Shown one piece after another: positions 6,301 to 15,400 of a stretch of DNA of 49,607 nucleotides (its first letter is position 1; each line of letters begins with the position of its first letter). The notes under the pieces are model-generated. The model was not told the origin of the DNA and did not search any database. It saw only the letters and a program-made list of their open reading frames with translations. This DNA comes from a virus. Both the position numbers and the translations under genes were made by a program. Where the stretch lies: positions 1 to 49,607 of IMG/VR virus record IMGVR_UViG_3300029952_000039. The stretch is one strand, 5' to 3'.

Positions 6301-7871
6301 TGGGCCGAGTTGCTGTCAAAGGTAATGCCACCGATTTCGCCGCCGGCACCGAGATCGGCGACGAAATCTATTTCCAACACGCAAGCGGACCAGCGTGCGG
6401 TCAAGTGCGCTCGATCGGGTGCCATGGCGTGACTGTGCACCACGAAAACAAGCCGCACCAGGTCAAGTGGGAGCATGTGCTCGGGCATAAGAAGCGCGCG
6501 CCGGTGAAATACACTGTCATCGACGAGGGCGAGGACGGTGCCATCGTTGGCAATGCCGCCGGCAAGAAGAAATTCCTTCGCATCGATCCCAGCGCCAGGT
6601 TAGGAGATATGGTTTTGGACAAGTCGCTTCGAGGTAACCGCATGATACTGTTCGCCAAGGCCAATGGCGCGCCACCTGGCCCTGGTCTGTCGCGCAAACA
6701 GATAACAGACAAAAACGGGGTCCAGGTCAACAAATGGGTGCGGACCAATCCCGATCAGGCCAAACCGCGCGAGCGTGCGCATGCCGATTCCGCGCCGTCG
6801 CATGTCGGGTTCAATCACGGTGAATTCAAGGGTCACGGTAAGGTAATCGCCAGTGGTGCCGATGGCCACACCGTCCAGGATGGTGCCGGCGCCACGCATA
6901 GGATACCGCATGCCAGCGTGACGCACCAATGGTATGGCGACGACAAACCGGACGCGTCGCCGCATGACGATGACGAAACCATTCATCCCGACAAGTTCAG
7001 TGCGGCCGACTTCGCCAAACAGCACGATGACCCGAACGCCTCGGCGGAAAGCATCATGGCCGCGCATCCGCCAGAAGTACGCGAACGCGCCGCCAAGACG
7101 GTAGAAAAGCTTGGGACTGTCAAGCCGACCGATCAAGAGCACTCGCAGGATGGCGTCTGGAACCCGGAACGTGCGGCCATGCACCGCAAGATCATATTCG
7201 ATGGCGTCGAGGTGAAGGGCAAGAAGGTGCCTGGTCTGCTTTCGAATGAACGCGTCAAGGCGGCCACGCCGGCGCCTGGTCAGAAGCCAACCTTCATCGC
7301 GCTCGGTGGCCGTGGCGGATCCGGAAAGTCCACGCTGAACGGCAAGGTCTATCAGGAAGAAAACGCGATCGTACTCGATGCCGATCACATCAAGGGCATG
7401 TTGCCGGAATATGCGGGTTGGAACGCGCACCAAGTCCATGAAGAGTCTGGGCATATTCTTGATACCGTGCTGGCGATGGCCAAGATCCTGGGTGTCAACG
7501 TGGTACTTGATGCCACGATGAAAACCGGCAAGACGCTGGAAGACAAGATCAACTCGTTCAAAGACGCCGGATTCCGCACGGAAGCGCATTACATGCATCT
7601 GCCACGGCAAGAGGCGGCCAAGCGCGCCATGTCGCGGTTCGCTGGCGGTGGCGAAACCGGCCGGTACGTGCCGCCAGAGGTGGTGCTTGGCAACACCGAG
7701 AACGAAGCCAATTTCGACAAGATCAAGAACAATGTCGACGCGTGGTCATTCCATGATAACAACCGCAGCAAGGAAGAAGGGCCAAAACTGATTAGCGGCA
7801 AGGGAACGCCCGCACTTGTACCAAAAAAGATCATGACAAAGGCTATGATTCGGCCTATACTGTTCTTGTAG
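6300..7871 (+). CDS. Zeta-toxin-like P-loop kinase in a polyvalent-type protein
   Basis: This 523-residue protein has a C-terminal zeta-toxin-like kinase domain. The Walker A motif GGRGGSGKST is near residue 338, followed by VLDADHIKGMLPEYAGW, VVLDATMKTGKT and a helical lid containing RYVPPEV. Known zeta enzymes phosphorylate UDP-sugars or related small molecules; the substrate here is unknown. The N-terminal third holds two small barrels and a linker with MILFAKANGAPPGPG. The protein ends in MIRPILFL. Both carry the ILF-type peptide shared with other proteins in this cluster. It probably belongs to proteins packaged with the DNA. Confidence 0.75.
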   Translation: MGRVAVKGNATDFAAGTEIGDEIYFQHASGPACGQVRSIGCHGVTVHHENKPHQVKWEHVLGHKKRAPVKYTVIDEGEDGAIVGNAAGKKKFLRIDPSARLGDMVLDKSLRGNRMILFAKANGAPPGPGLSRKQITDKNGVQVNKWVRTNPDQAKPRERAHADSAPSHVGFNHGEFKGHGKVIASGADGHTVQDGAGATHRIPHASVTHQWYGDDKPDASPHDDDETIHPDKFSAADFAKQHDDPNASAESIMAAHPPEVRERAAKTVEKLGTVKPTDQEHSQDGVWNPERAAMHRKIIFDGVEVKGKKVPGLLSNERVKAATPAPGQKPTFIALGGRGGSGKSTLNGKVYQEENAIVLDADHIKGMLPEYAGWNAHQVHEESGHILDTVLAMAKILGVNVVLDATMKTGKTLEDKINSFKDAGFRTEAHYMHLPRQEAAKRAMSRFAGGGETGRYVPPEVVLGNTENEANFDKIKNNVDAWSFHDNNRSKEEGPKLISGKGTPALVPKKIMTKAMIRPILFL

Positions 7872-7883
7872 GAGGTGAATATC

Positions 7884-8060
7884 ATGGCTGAAGAAAAGAA
7901 AATCCAAGGAATACCACATAGCCACTTTGATGGCTATGACGGCGGCACCGAGCCGCCTGCCGAATTCATGGCTGAGTTGCTGAAGGGCGCTCCTGCCGCC
8001 GTCCAAGCGCGCGCCGCCGAATTCGCCAAGGAACAGGCTGCTGCAAAAAAAGTTGAATAA
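7884..8060 (+). CDS. Small hypothetical phage protein, 58 aa
   Basis: The start at 7884 (MAEEKKIQGIP) is chosen because GGAGGTG lies 6 bases upstream. The protein is hydrophilic with an Ala-rich C-terminal helix ending in AAKKVE. It lies 12 bases after the kinase gene and before a hairpin. Position between portal and capsid modules suggests a minor virion or assembly role. No family was recognised. Confidence 0.6.
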   Translation: MAEEKKIQGIPHSHFDGYDGGTEPPAEFMAELLKGAPAAVQARAAEFAKEQAAAKKVE

Positions 8061-8094
8061 ATGCTTGACAAGCATTGTTCAAATTTGATGTAAT
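8060..8094 (+). promoter_or_regulatory. Hairpin and sigma-70-like promoter
   Basis: AATGCTT-gac-AAGCATT (8060-8075) forms a 7-bp stem without a long T run, so at best it is a weak terminator. The same bases contain TTGACA (8065-8070), which is 18 bases from TGTAAT (8089-8094), a fair host-type promoter. The phage element at 8105 lies just downstream. Confidence 0.4.
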
Positions 8095-8104
8095 ACGCCT
8101 GTTC

Positions 8105-8120
8105 GTCGTGAAGGTAAAAT
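8105..8120 (+). promoter_or_regulatory. Phage promoter element with leader (copy 3)
   Basis: GTCGTGAA (8105-8112), two bases, hexamer TAAAAT (8115-8120). The predicted RNA start near 8127 lies past the ATG at 8123, so translation would begin at 8192 with a leader of about 65 bases. Confidence 0.55.
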
Positions 8121-8191
8121 TTATGTTCGATCTCTTCCATCGCCATAGGCATGAGGCCCGGCGGTTAACTATCATAAAGGTTGAAAAAGTC

Positions 8192-8533
8192 ATGCAAATC
8201 AATTTCCAAGTCGGTGGCGTGCTCACCGAAACCGTTCTTGCCGTTTTCAAAGATGCTGCTGGCAATGTCACTTCCGCGCACGGCGCTGTCGTTTTCACTT
8301 CGTCCGATGACACCATTGCGACTGTCGTCGAAGGCGGCGATGGCGTTTCCGCTGTCGTTACCGGCACCGGCAAGGTCGGCACTGCGACGATCACAGCAAC
8401 CGATTCCGCCGACAACGCCAGCGATATCGCTACCGTTACCACTGTCGCCGGCGAAGCCGTATCGCTGGCGTTGGAAGAAGCACCGGTTGCTGCGCCTGCT
8501 GCGGCCCCGGCACCAACCGCTCCGGCAGCGTAA
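8192..8533 (+). CDS. Ig-like (BIG2-type) domain phage protein
   Basis: This 113-residue protein is read from ATG 8192 (MQINFQVGGVLTETV). It is a single Ig-like beta sandwich with the pattern of BIG2 domains (AVVFTSSDDTIATVV, GKVGTATITATDSA), then an Ala/Pro-rich tail ending in APTAPAA. Such proteins often decorate heads or tails and bind surface sugars. An upstream in-frame ATG at 8123 (MFDLFHRHRHEARR) is possible but lies ahead of the RNA start predicted from the promoter element. AAAGG lies 11 bases before 8192, a weak ribosome site. Confidence 0.7.
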   Translation: MQINFQVGGVLTETVLAVFKDAAGNVTSAHGAVVFTSSDDTIATVVEGGDGVSAVVTGTGKVGTATITATDSADNASDIATVTTVAGEAVSLALEEAPVAAPAAAPAPTAPAA

Positions 8534-8626
8534 TCGTTACCCAGCCAAGGATGTAAAGACTTGGCACGCTGTCTCTTTCGAGACAGCACACGAATTGGCA
8601 CCAATTACTGAAGTTCCAATTCGTGT

Positions 8627-8701
8627 GTCGGGATAGAGCAGCGGTAGCTCGTCAGTCTCATAAACTGAAGGTCGGTGGTTCGATTCCATCTCCCGCAACC
8701 A
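8627..8701 (+). tRNA. tRNA-Met (CAT), odd acceptor stem
   Basis: D stem GAGC/GCTC, anticodon stem TCAGT/ACTGA with loop CTCATAA (anticodon CAT at 8659-8661), variable loop AGGTC, T arm GGTGG-TTCGATT-CCATC, and an encoded 3' ACCA (8698-8701). The 3' acceptor strand TCCCGCA pairs with the 5' strand at only five positions. The top two fail unless T8628 is bulged, in which case G8627 and T8626 pair. CAT could also be an Ile tRNA after lysidine modification. The 5' end overlaps a 12-bp hairpin. Confidence 0.75.
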
Positions 8702-8909
8702 GAAACACCGTGAGAGCGCAAAGTGGTAACCCTGTACAGGGGAATAGCCGAGTCGTTGACTGCATTCACTGATGCTCGGCCACGATTAGAAGAGAATTGA
8801 TGCCGCATCGGAGAATGCATGCGATGGTGCCAAGCAGTCAATTCAGACCAACGCATTGGTACGATTACAATTGCGGTTGGCAGGAGGTGAAAGTCCTCCA
8901 CCAGTTTCA

Positions 8910-8993
8910 GGATGCGTGGCCGAGTGGTTGATGGCACCTGCCTGTAGAGCAGGTCTTAACAGCGCGTTGGTTCGAATCCAGCCGCATCCACCA
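8910..8993 (+). tRNA. tRNA-Tyr (GTA)
   Basis: A perfect acceptor stem GGATGCG/CGCATCC, anticodon stem CCTGC/GCAGG with loop CTGTAGA (anticodon GTA at 8944-8946), a long class-II variable arm, T arm GTTGG-TTCGAAT-CCAGC, and encoded ACCA at 8990-8993. All expected parts are intact. Confidence 0.93.
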
Positions 8994-8998
8994 GATTT

Positions 8999-9069
8999 GC
9001 CCTTGATTGGATTGGGGCCGGGAACCAAGGACCGGCATCAGAGAGGTTCGATTCCTCTTAGTGGCACCA
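8999..9069 (+). pseudogene. Degenerate tRNA-like element
   Basis: A good T arm (AGAGG-TTCGATT-CCTCT, 9042-9058), acceptor strands GCCCTTG and TAGTGGC with one mismatch and two G-T pairs, and a 3' ACCA (9066-9069). The anticodon stem GCCGG/CCGGC closes a 10-base loop instead of 7, and the D arm is not recognisable. The total is 71 bases. It looks like a decayed tRNA or a tRNA-like fold inside a larger RNA. Confidence 0.5.
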
Positions 9070-9522
9070 GAATCCTAAGTTGGCAATAAGTGGCGTGAGC
9101 GAAAGCGACGTATCCACGTAAGCCAAGGGCGGATGAGAGCAGTGGAGCCTACGGCCACAAAAAACAAGACGGCGGTGGAAGTCCGCGCTGGAGACGTAAC
9201 CAGCAAGAATATAGCCCATTGCCGGCTGCTTGACGGATTTGAGGCCGTTTCAACGTGGCTTGACGTTGGAGAATCAGAAGCCTGGCACGGTATGGCTTCC
9301 TCAAAACGTGAGTGTCGGCGGTCCAGAGACCTGGCCGGTAAGCCTGAGACGGGTACACATAGTCCACATCCGGGCACCCTTCGCGGTGCCCGGCGTCGTT
9401 ACAGTACGCTGAAGCAATCCGAAAGGTCGCCGTCAGCGGGTAGTGGGCTTAAACCACCGCAGCGAGGTTGCGCCATGCCGGGTGCATAGTGGTGTGCGAA
9501 AGTCTCCCCCGGCAGGGGCGCG

Positions 9523-9538
9523 TGCGTGATTGTAGGAT
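9523..9538 (+). promoter_or_regulatory. Phage promoter element, leaderless type (copy 4, weak)
   Basis: TGCGTGAT (9523-9530) keeps the CGTGA core. Two bases on is TAGGAT (9533-9538), then six bases and the ATG at 9545. Spacing equals copy 2 exactly, though both boxes deviate. Confidence 0.5.
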
Positions 9539-9544
9539 AGTCCA

Positions 9545-11752
9545 ATGGAAAAACCACTTCTCATCGATGTCGGCGCCTGCTGCGAAGACCATACCAATTC
9601 CGCGCTGGAGCACTTGCACAAGGCCATTGGTGAGGGCGATCCCGATCTGATATGGGCGGTTCACCATTCTCCGTTCCTGGCGCGCATGATCGAACTCTTT
9701 ACCGAGCGCGGCTTGATGCGGCTCGACGGCTTCAAAAACGAACTCATGCAATGGCTCGCCGGCGAGCGCCATGTCGGCCAGCACCGCACTGTCGTGCCGG
9801 CTGGCATGCACGAGCGCTGGACCGATAGCGAAATGAAGTTGGTCAAGCTCTACCTGGAGTCGCTGGCACCGGGTACGTTCACGCTCGATGACTACATGCT
9901 GTGCGTGGACATGCTGTGCAACAAGTACCTGGCGCCGGATGCGCTGCGCACCGAAGCCGAGTGGCTGGCTACCAGGTCCGTGCTCATGGGCCGTGTCCAG
10001 GCGAGCATGGCGACGGTATCGGCCAAGCAGGTTGATGTGTTACTCGAAAAACTCCCTGCCACCGTCGCCGCTGCCGCCGCAGAATTCCCGTTCACTCCCG
10101 TCCAGCGCGCCGTCATCGACTACGCGCGCGTGCGCGGCTGCGAAAACGTGGTTGAACTCGCGGCGTCGACCCGCAAGACCATGCGCGCCATCATCCAACT
10201 CAAGATGGCTGCCGATGCCTTGGGTAATCCGGCTCCGATGAACAACTTGCAGACGGCTTTGTTTGATGCGTTCGGGGAGTTGAATCGGGATTGGCGGCGG
10301 ATAGCGTTGACGGAAGCGGTCGAGAACTCCAACCAGGGCTACGTGGCATCAATGCCGGAAGGCAAGAAGTTGCGACGCCTTGAGCAATACCATGGCGCTT
10401 GCCCATGGTGCAGGCGCATCGATGGCATGGTGCTGGAGGTTGTCGCGCCGGGTGCTGTCGATAAGAATGGCGATACCCAGGTATGGGTCGGCAAGACCAA
10501 TCTCGGGCGCTCGGCCGCGCCGCGCCGGCGCCAAGGCGGGATATTGGTCGAGAGGCAACCGGAAGAGATGTACCATGTGGCCGCTGGCGCGCAGCATCCC
10601 AATTGTTTCATCAGCAGAAATGTTAATATTTATACTGTCGATGGTTGGAAAAAGATTGGCGATATTTCTATTGGTGATCTAGTTCTCACACACAAAGGTA
10701 GATTTCGGAAAGTAACATGGATTCTATCTGGTGCTCGTCATACTGGTGATGTAATTCAGATTGAAATTTCACAAGATGGTAGAAATCGCATTAAGATTTC
10801 TGAAATGACGCCAGAACATCCTGTTCTAACCGAAAGGGGTTGGGTTAATGCTGGCGATATAGTTATTGGCGATAAAGTGTCTGCATTAGCTAAAATTTGT
10901 GAAACTTGCAGAAAACCGTTTGTTAATGCACATCACCCGCATATAAAATCATGCTCAAGCCAATGTGCTGTTCATCTTGGAATAAACCAATTTTCAACTG
11001 GTGATCCAATAGCATATGCCGCTGCCATAAAACAAACTGCTGATTCTAATCGTATTCGTATGCGTGGCATGACGGTCGAACAGAGGCGTGAAATAACTGC
11101 AAGCGCACGTATTGCTTCAAGTGCCCTTGGTTATTCTTGGTTGAAAACTCCAGAATCAAAACGTAAAGGTGGGCTGACTGCATCAAAGCATAATTACACA
11201 CCATCCCCAATTGAGGAAGATATTGCCGAGATGATTGAGTGTCTAGGAATATCGGTTGATCTTCAGCATCGAGTTGATAGAAATTATCCAGATGCTGCTG
11301 GTCGTAAGCGTTATTGGTGGATTGATATTGCATTGCCGGAACAGAAAATTGCTGTCGAAATAGATGGTGAACCATGGCATGGTAGATTATCTGGCGGCGG
11401 TGATAGCAAGCGCGATGATGATCTAAAATTATCAGGTTGGAATGTAATGCGTTTTGATTCTTTGAATGCAAAAGAATCACCGCATAAGGTGGCTGAATCG
11501 ATTGCTCGTTTGGCGCTTAACCATTCTGGTGAATATACTTTTGGAAGTGCGGATGTATCGTCTATTTCTAGGCGTCATGTGACAAATAAATTGCTTTATA
11601 ACTTTGGCGTTGAAGAAGATGAATCGTACATTATTGGCCGTGGCGTAGTAGTTCATAATTGCCGTGGTTCCTGGCTTGAAGAGGTTGATGATCTACCGGG
11701 TGAGGATGCCGAGTTCGGCGCTCGCATTCGTGAAATTTTGAGGAAGAAATAA
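9545..11752 (+). CDS. MuF-like head morphogenesis protein interrupted by an intein
   Basis: The 735-residue precursor has an extein of residues 1-353 and 706-735. The extein is a phage head morphogenesis (MuF/SPP1 gp7-like) protein, with [11 protein letters not shown] near residue 285 and the family's terminal HPNCRGSW signature, which is split by the intein between N353 and C706. After splicing the product would be 383 residues. Such proteins sit inside or at the portal of the procapsid. The start is leaderless-type, 6 bases after a promoter element. The stop overlaps the next ATG (TAATG). The intein part is visibly more AT-rich than the extein. Confidence 0.88.
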   Translation: MEKPLLIDVGACCEDHTNSALEHLHKAIGEGDPDLIWAVHHSPFLARMIELFTERGLMRLDGFKNELMQWLAGERHVGQHRTVVPAGMHERWTDSEMKLVKLYLESLAPGTFTLDDYMLCVDMLCNKYLAPDALRTEAEWLATRSVLMGRVQASMATVSAKQVDVLLEKLPATVAAAAAEFPFTPVQRAVIDYARVRGCENVVELAASTRKTMRAIIQLKMAADALGNPAPMNNLQTALFDAFGELNRDWRRIALTEAVENSNQGYVASMPEGKKLRRLEQYHGACPWCRRIDGMVLEVVAPGAVDKNGDTQVWVGKTNLGRSAAPRRRQGGILVERQPEEMYHVAAGAQHPNCFISRNVNIYTVDGWKKIGDISIGDLVLTHKGRFRKVTWILSGARHTGDVIQIEISQDGRNRIKISEMTPEHPVLTERGWVNAGDIVIGDKVSALAKICETCRKPFVNAHHPHIKSCSSQCAVHLGINQFSTGDPIAYAAAIKQTADSNRIRMRGMTVEQRREITASARIASSALGYSWLKTPESKRKGGLTASKHNYTPSPIEEDIAEMIECLGISVDLQHRVDRNYPDAAGRKRYWWIDIALPEQKIAVEIDGEPWHGRLSGGGDSKRDDDLKLSGWNVMRFDSLNAKESPHKVAESIARLALNHSGEYTFGSADVSSISRRHVTNKLLYNFGVEEDESYIIGRGVVVHNCRGSWLEEVDDLPGEDAEFGARIREILRKK
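10604..11659 (+). other. Intein with Vsr/DUF559-like homing nuclease
   Basis: This 352-residue insert begins with Cys354 ([15 protein letters not shown], block A), has [13 protein letters not shown] near residue 421 (block B, TxxH), and ends [11 protein letters not shown] followed by Cys706, the standard C-terminal splice junction. The middle holds a four-cysteine zinc finger (CETCRK and CSSQC, about residues 452-480). A nuclease domain of the Vsr/DUF559 fold follows ([20 protein letters not shown], about residues 594-613), and not LAGLIDADG or HNH. Vsr-type nucleases in inteins and introns have been reported but are uncommon. Codons such as AAT, ATT and GGT are enriched, suggesting recent arrival. 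Confidence 0.9.
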
Positions 11753-12489
11753 TGCCACTCGCATCAGGCGACAGCCAATCCGTGATCAGTTCCAACATAG
11801 CCGAAATGATTCGTGCCGGACATCCGCGCGCGCAGGCAGTCGCCGCCGCCTACCATAATGCCGGGAAGTCGCACGGCCACGTCAATCCACGCCCCGATAT
11901 GATCAAAGCGCGCTGCGGCGGTCCTGGTATGTGCCCCATCTGCAAGTGCGAACAGGCTGATATGGCTGGGGTGCCGATGGTGAAGTCCGTGCTATTCGTC
12001 AAGGCCCAACCGACCGAAGCCCAGATCGCCGCTGGCAACTACAAAAAGCGGCGCATCGCCTGGCATGGACTTGAGATCGCCGTCGAGAACGAGGCGGGAT
12101 CGACGCGCAGCGGCACCAAGCCGAATGGCGACAAGTGGTCGACCACCATGGTGCGCCCATACGGCTATTTCTGCCGGAGTGAAGGCACCGATGGCGATGA
12201 GGTCGACGTATTTGTCGGGCCGGATGAAGACGCCACGCAGGTCTATGTGGTGCGCCAGCGCAAAGTCGGCGACTGGGAGCGCTACGACGAGGACAAAGTG
12301 ATGGTCAACTTCCCCAATGAGACTGCGGCGCGCGCGGCATTTTTGCGCAATTACGATGACCCGCGCTTTCTGGGGCCGATCACCGCCATGCCGGTTGACG
12401 AGTTCGTCGCCAAGGTGCGTGCTACGTATGACAAGCCTGCGATGATTAAGGCTGTGCTGTTCTTCAAGGAAACCACCAAGTCATCGTGA
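11752..12489 (+). CDS. Polyvalent-type protein with inorganic pyrophosphatase-like domain
   Basis: This 245-residue protein has three parts. The N-terminus has the phage motif [20 protein letters not shown], followed by [12 protein letters not shown], possibly metal-binding. Then comes [16 protein letters not shown]. The central domain ([45 protein letters not shown]) matches the InPase domain described in polyvalent phage proteins. The acidic GDEVDVF motif is the likely metal site. It ends in [15 protein letters not shown], a second copy of the ILF-type peptide. The start is in a TAATG overlap with the MuF gene. Whether it hydrolyses pyrophosphate is not known. Confidence 0.75.
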   Translation: MPLASGDSQSVISSNIAEMIRAGHPRAQAVAAAYHNAGKSHGHVNPRPDMIKARCGGPGMCPICKCEQADMAGVPMVKSVLFVKAQPTEAQIAAGNYKKRRIAWHGLEIAVENEAGSTRSGTKPNGDKWSTTMVRPYGYFCRSEGTDGDEVDVFVGPDEDATQVYVVRQRKVGDWERYDEDKVMVNFPNETAARAAFLRNYDDPRFLGPITAMPVDEFVAKVRATYDKPAMIKAVLFFKETTKSS

Positions 12490-15400
12490 TGGTAGGCTGT
12501 CAGAATCCCAATCTGACGGCCACTGCGATGCTGATATTCTTCAAATCCGAGCAATTTGGCTTGTTTAGTGCGCCTGTCCATGTCGGAGCGAGCGTGCGTG
12601 CCGATGGTACCGTAGTGGCACCGCATACGCGCATCCAAAAAATCAAACTGAAGCACGATACTGCGCCTCGGCACAAGAAGCTTGATTCGTTCATTGCCGC
12701 ACATGGCGGCACCGAGCGGCTTTCCAATACATTGTCAGGCATGACGGAACCGCAGCGCCAGCGTCTGATCGCCGAAATGGCGAAATTGGATGGAATCACA
12801 CCTGAACAAGTGGCGGCGAAGTTCGTTATCACCGTACCTACAGCTACAGTCGGCGAAACGCCGGACCTGTTTTCCGCGCCAATAGAGCCTGAAATTGCAA
12901 CGGAATCGGCTGAACCTGCAACAAAACATGAAATAACCGAACACGTCACCGGGCGCGGTAAGACGCTGCGCGGCGTGGTTCGGCATGATCTGAGCGCTGA
13001 CCAGGCCAAGGCCATTGACGAATACACGTTCAAAAAGGACGGTGGCTGGTTCATTCGCGAGAAGCATCTTGGCACCACACCAGCGATTTCGCGTGCGAAA
13101 GCAGTAGAGTATTCAATGCATGTGGCGCCTGTCGAACCACATCCTATCGAAGCCGCTGCGCCAGCGTCAGCAGTCGAGCAAGGCCCATTCGGCGTCCCCG
13201 CCGGCATCACCAAAGCCAGGCGCCGCGAAATCAACCAAAAAGCATTCGATATCGTCAATTCCGGCAAAGACATCACCGACAGCGATCGCGCTGTCTTGCG
13301 CCAATACAGCGGTAACGGTGGCTGCGGCGACAGCTTGAACGAGTTCTATACCGACCAGGAAGTGGCGAAGTCCATGTGGACAGTCCTGGGGCGGCTCGGC
13401 GTAACGCATGGCACTGTGCTGGAACCATCCTGCGCGACCGGCGTTTTTGCGCATACTGCGCCGGTCGGCGTGCGCCTTACCGGCGTCGAACTCGACCCGA
13501 CCAGCGCAGCGATCGCCGATGTCCTGCATGGTGACCGCCATGAAATCGTCAATTCCAGCCTGGAGCGTTTCGCTACATCCGATGGTGACCGCCAGTTCGA
13601 TGCAGTCATCGGGAACGCGCCATTCGGACTCCGCGGCAGTCTCATCAAAGACGATAAGCCGGAACTGTCCACCGCAGAAGGTTACTTCCTCGATACGTCG
13701 CTGGATAAGTGCAAACCCGGCGGCGTGGTGGCGATGATCGTGCCCACTGGCGTGCTCGACAGCAGCAGCGGCAGAAAGGTCCGCCAGCGCCTACTCTGCA
13801 AAGGCGAATTTCTCGGCGCCATTCGCATGCCAAACACGGCATTCGAGCACAGCCATACCGAAGTGACGACAGATATTGTGTTCTTCCGCAAACGTCCTGA
13901 TGATGTAGCGGCGGCGCTGAAGTCTGCTGGGCGCGCGGCCATGAAGAAACTCGGCGTCTGGGACGAGGATTACTTGTCAGGAAACTATTTTGAAGGGCGT
14001 GGTGCTGATTCAGTCTTCGGTACAATGGAAGCGGGCTGGCGGGCGAAGGCCGGAATCGGCAATGACATCACGGTAGCCGGGAGTATGATCGGCGTCCCAG
14101 ATAGCATCAGTACATGGCAACCAGACGAATTCAAGACGCCGACGCCTACCGTGCAGGAAGTCGTTGACGCACTCGATGATGATGGCGACCGCAAGCGGGT
14201 GCTCGGCGCCGCCGTGAAACGCAATTACGTTGTCGGCAAGGTCGGCGATACCAAGACGGTTGATGGCATTGACTATATTCTGCAGGGGCGGCCGCCGCGC
14301 TGGCACCGTGTCGACGAGTTCATGCAGTCTGCCGATGTGACCGATGCCCAGCAGCTCGCGCGCGATATTGAGTCAGCTATCGCCGGTGGCGACCGGGTCG
14401 GCCTGGCCGAGCGCGTTCAGGCTTACGTCGATGCGCATGGGAACCCGGGAAAGAACAAGAATTTGTTGTTGGCGGCATCGCAAGATCGCGTTTTGTATCG
14501 TCTCATTGGCGCCGTCAAACCCGACGGCACGCTGTCTGATGTGGTGTCTGGGGCTACTGTGCAGCGCGTCGAGGGGTCGTTCGAGACCGCTGCGCAGTCG
14601 CTTGCGATCGAGCATGACAATGGCCTATTCACAGTTGCCGATCTGGCGGCGCGCATGGACAAACCAGTTGCCGACGTCGAGGACCATCTCTTTGCCTCGT
14701 CCGACTACGCCTATGCAGGTGGCGACCGCTGGACGACCATGGACATTTACCTTACCGGAGACCTCTGGCCGAAGCTGGATGGGGTCCGCGCAGCGACAGC
14801 ACAAGGCGAACTCCGTGAAGGACTAGCAGAAAAATATGCGCTGCAGGCAAAACGCCTAGAAGACGCCATCGACCCGAAGTCGCTCGAAGACGTCGACATC
14901 CAGGTCAACACCGCGTTCCTGCCTACAACCATACTCGAAGCCTACCTGAACGACAAAAAGAACAATTCCGGTAACGACTGGGAGCGCAAGCACCCAGACA
15001 TATCGATCAAGTTTGCAGATGCGTGGTACACGGTCACAGGTGGCAGCGAGTATTCGAGCGCACAGAAGTTGCTCACCAATTACCTAAACCGTGATGGCGT
15101 CGGCAAGAAAGACTTACCTGACATTCAGGCACTCAATGAAGACTTCAAGGCGTGGTTGCTGACGAGTCGATACCGTGACGAGGTTGAAGACTTGTATAAC
15201 CGGCGCTTCCGTGGCTTTGTCCAGAAGGAGTTTTCGGACGCAACAATTGATATCCCGGGCATGAATACTGAGGGCCTGAAGCAATACCAGTACGCGGGGT
15301 TGCGCTGGGCGATGTCCGCTGGTAAAGGAATTGTCGCGGCTGACGTCGGGCTCGGCAAGACCGTACGTGGTCTCATGCTAGCGCGCATGGCGAAAATCAA

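Larger units (their letters stand above)
8534..9540 (+). ncRNA. Structured non-coding island, candidate large phage RNA (GOLLD/ROOL-like class unproven)
   Basis: About 1 kb holds no believable protein gene: the open frames here are low-complexity, lack ribosome sites and resemble no protein. It holds two tRNAs, one tRNA-like element and many strong hairpins. Examples are an 8-bp stem at 8568-8587, a 12-bp stem pairing 8587-8598 with 8616-8627, an 8-bp long-range stem pairing 8756-8763 with 8835-8842, and a GC-rich 9-bp stem near 9370-9393. Several loops read as GAAA tetraloops (GCGAAAGC near 9102, CCGAAAGG near 9420). Known phage ornate RNAs (GOLLD, ROOL) lie beside or around tRNAs like this. 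Assignment is by analogy, and the ends are uncertain. Confidence 0.4.

Noticed and set aside
9133-9489. Plus-strand 118-codon frame within the RNA island
   Set aside because: Low-complexity, no ribosome site, no protein-like pattern, and it lies across strong hairpins.
12499-12517. Hairpin GTCAGA/TCTGAC at the start of the DarB-like gene
   Set aside because: The stem is only 6 bp without a T run and lies inside the coding start; no regulatory role can be supported.
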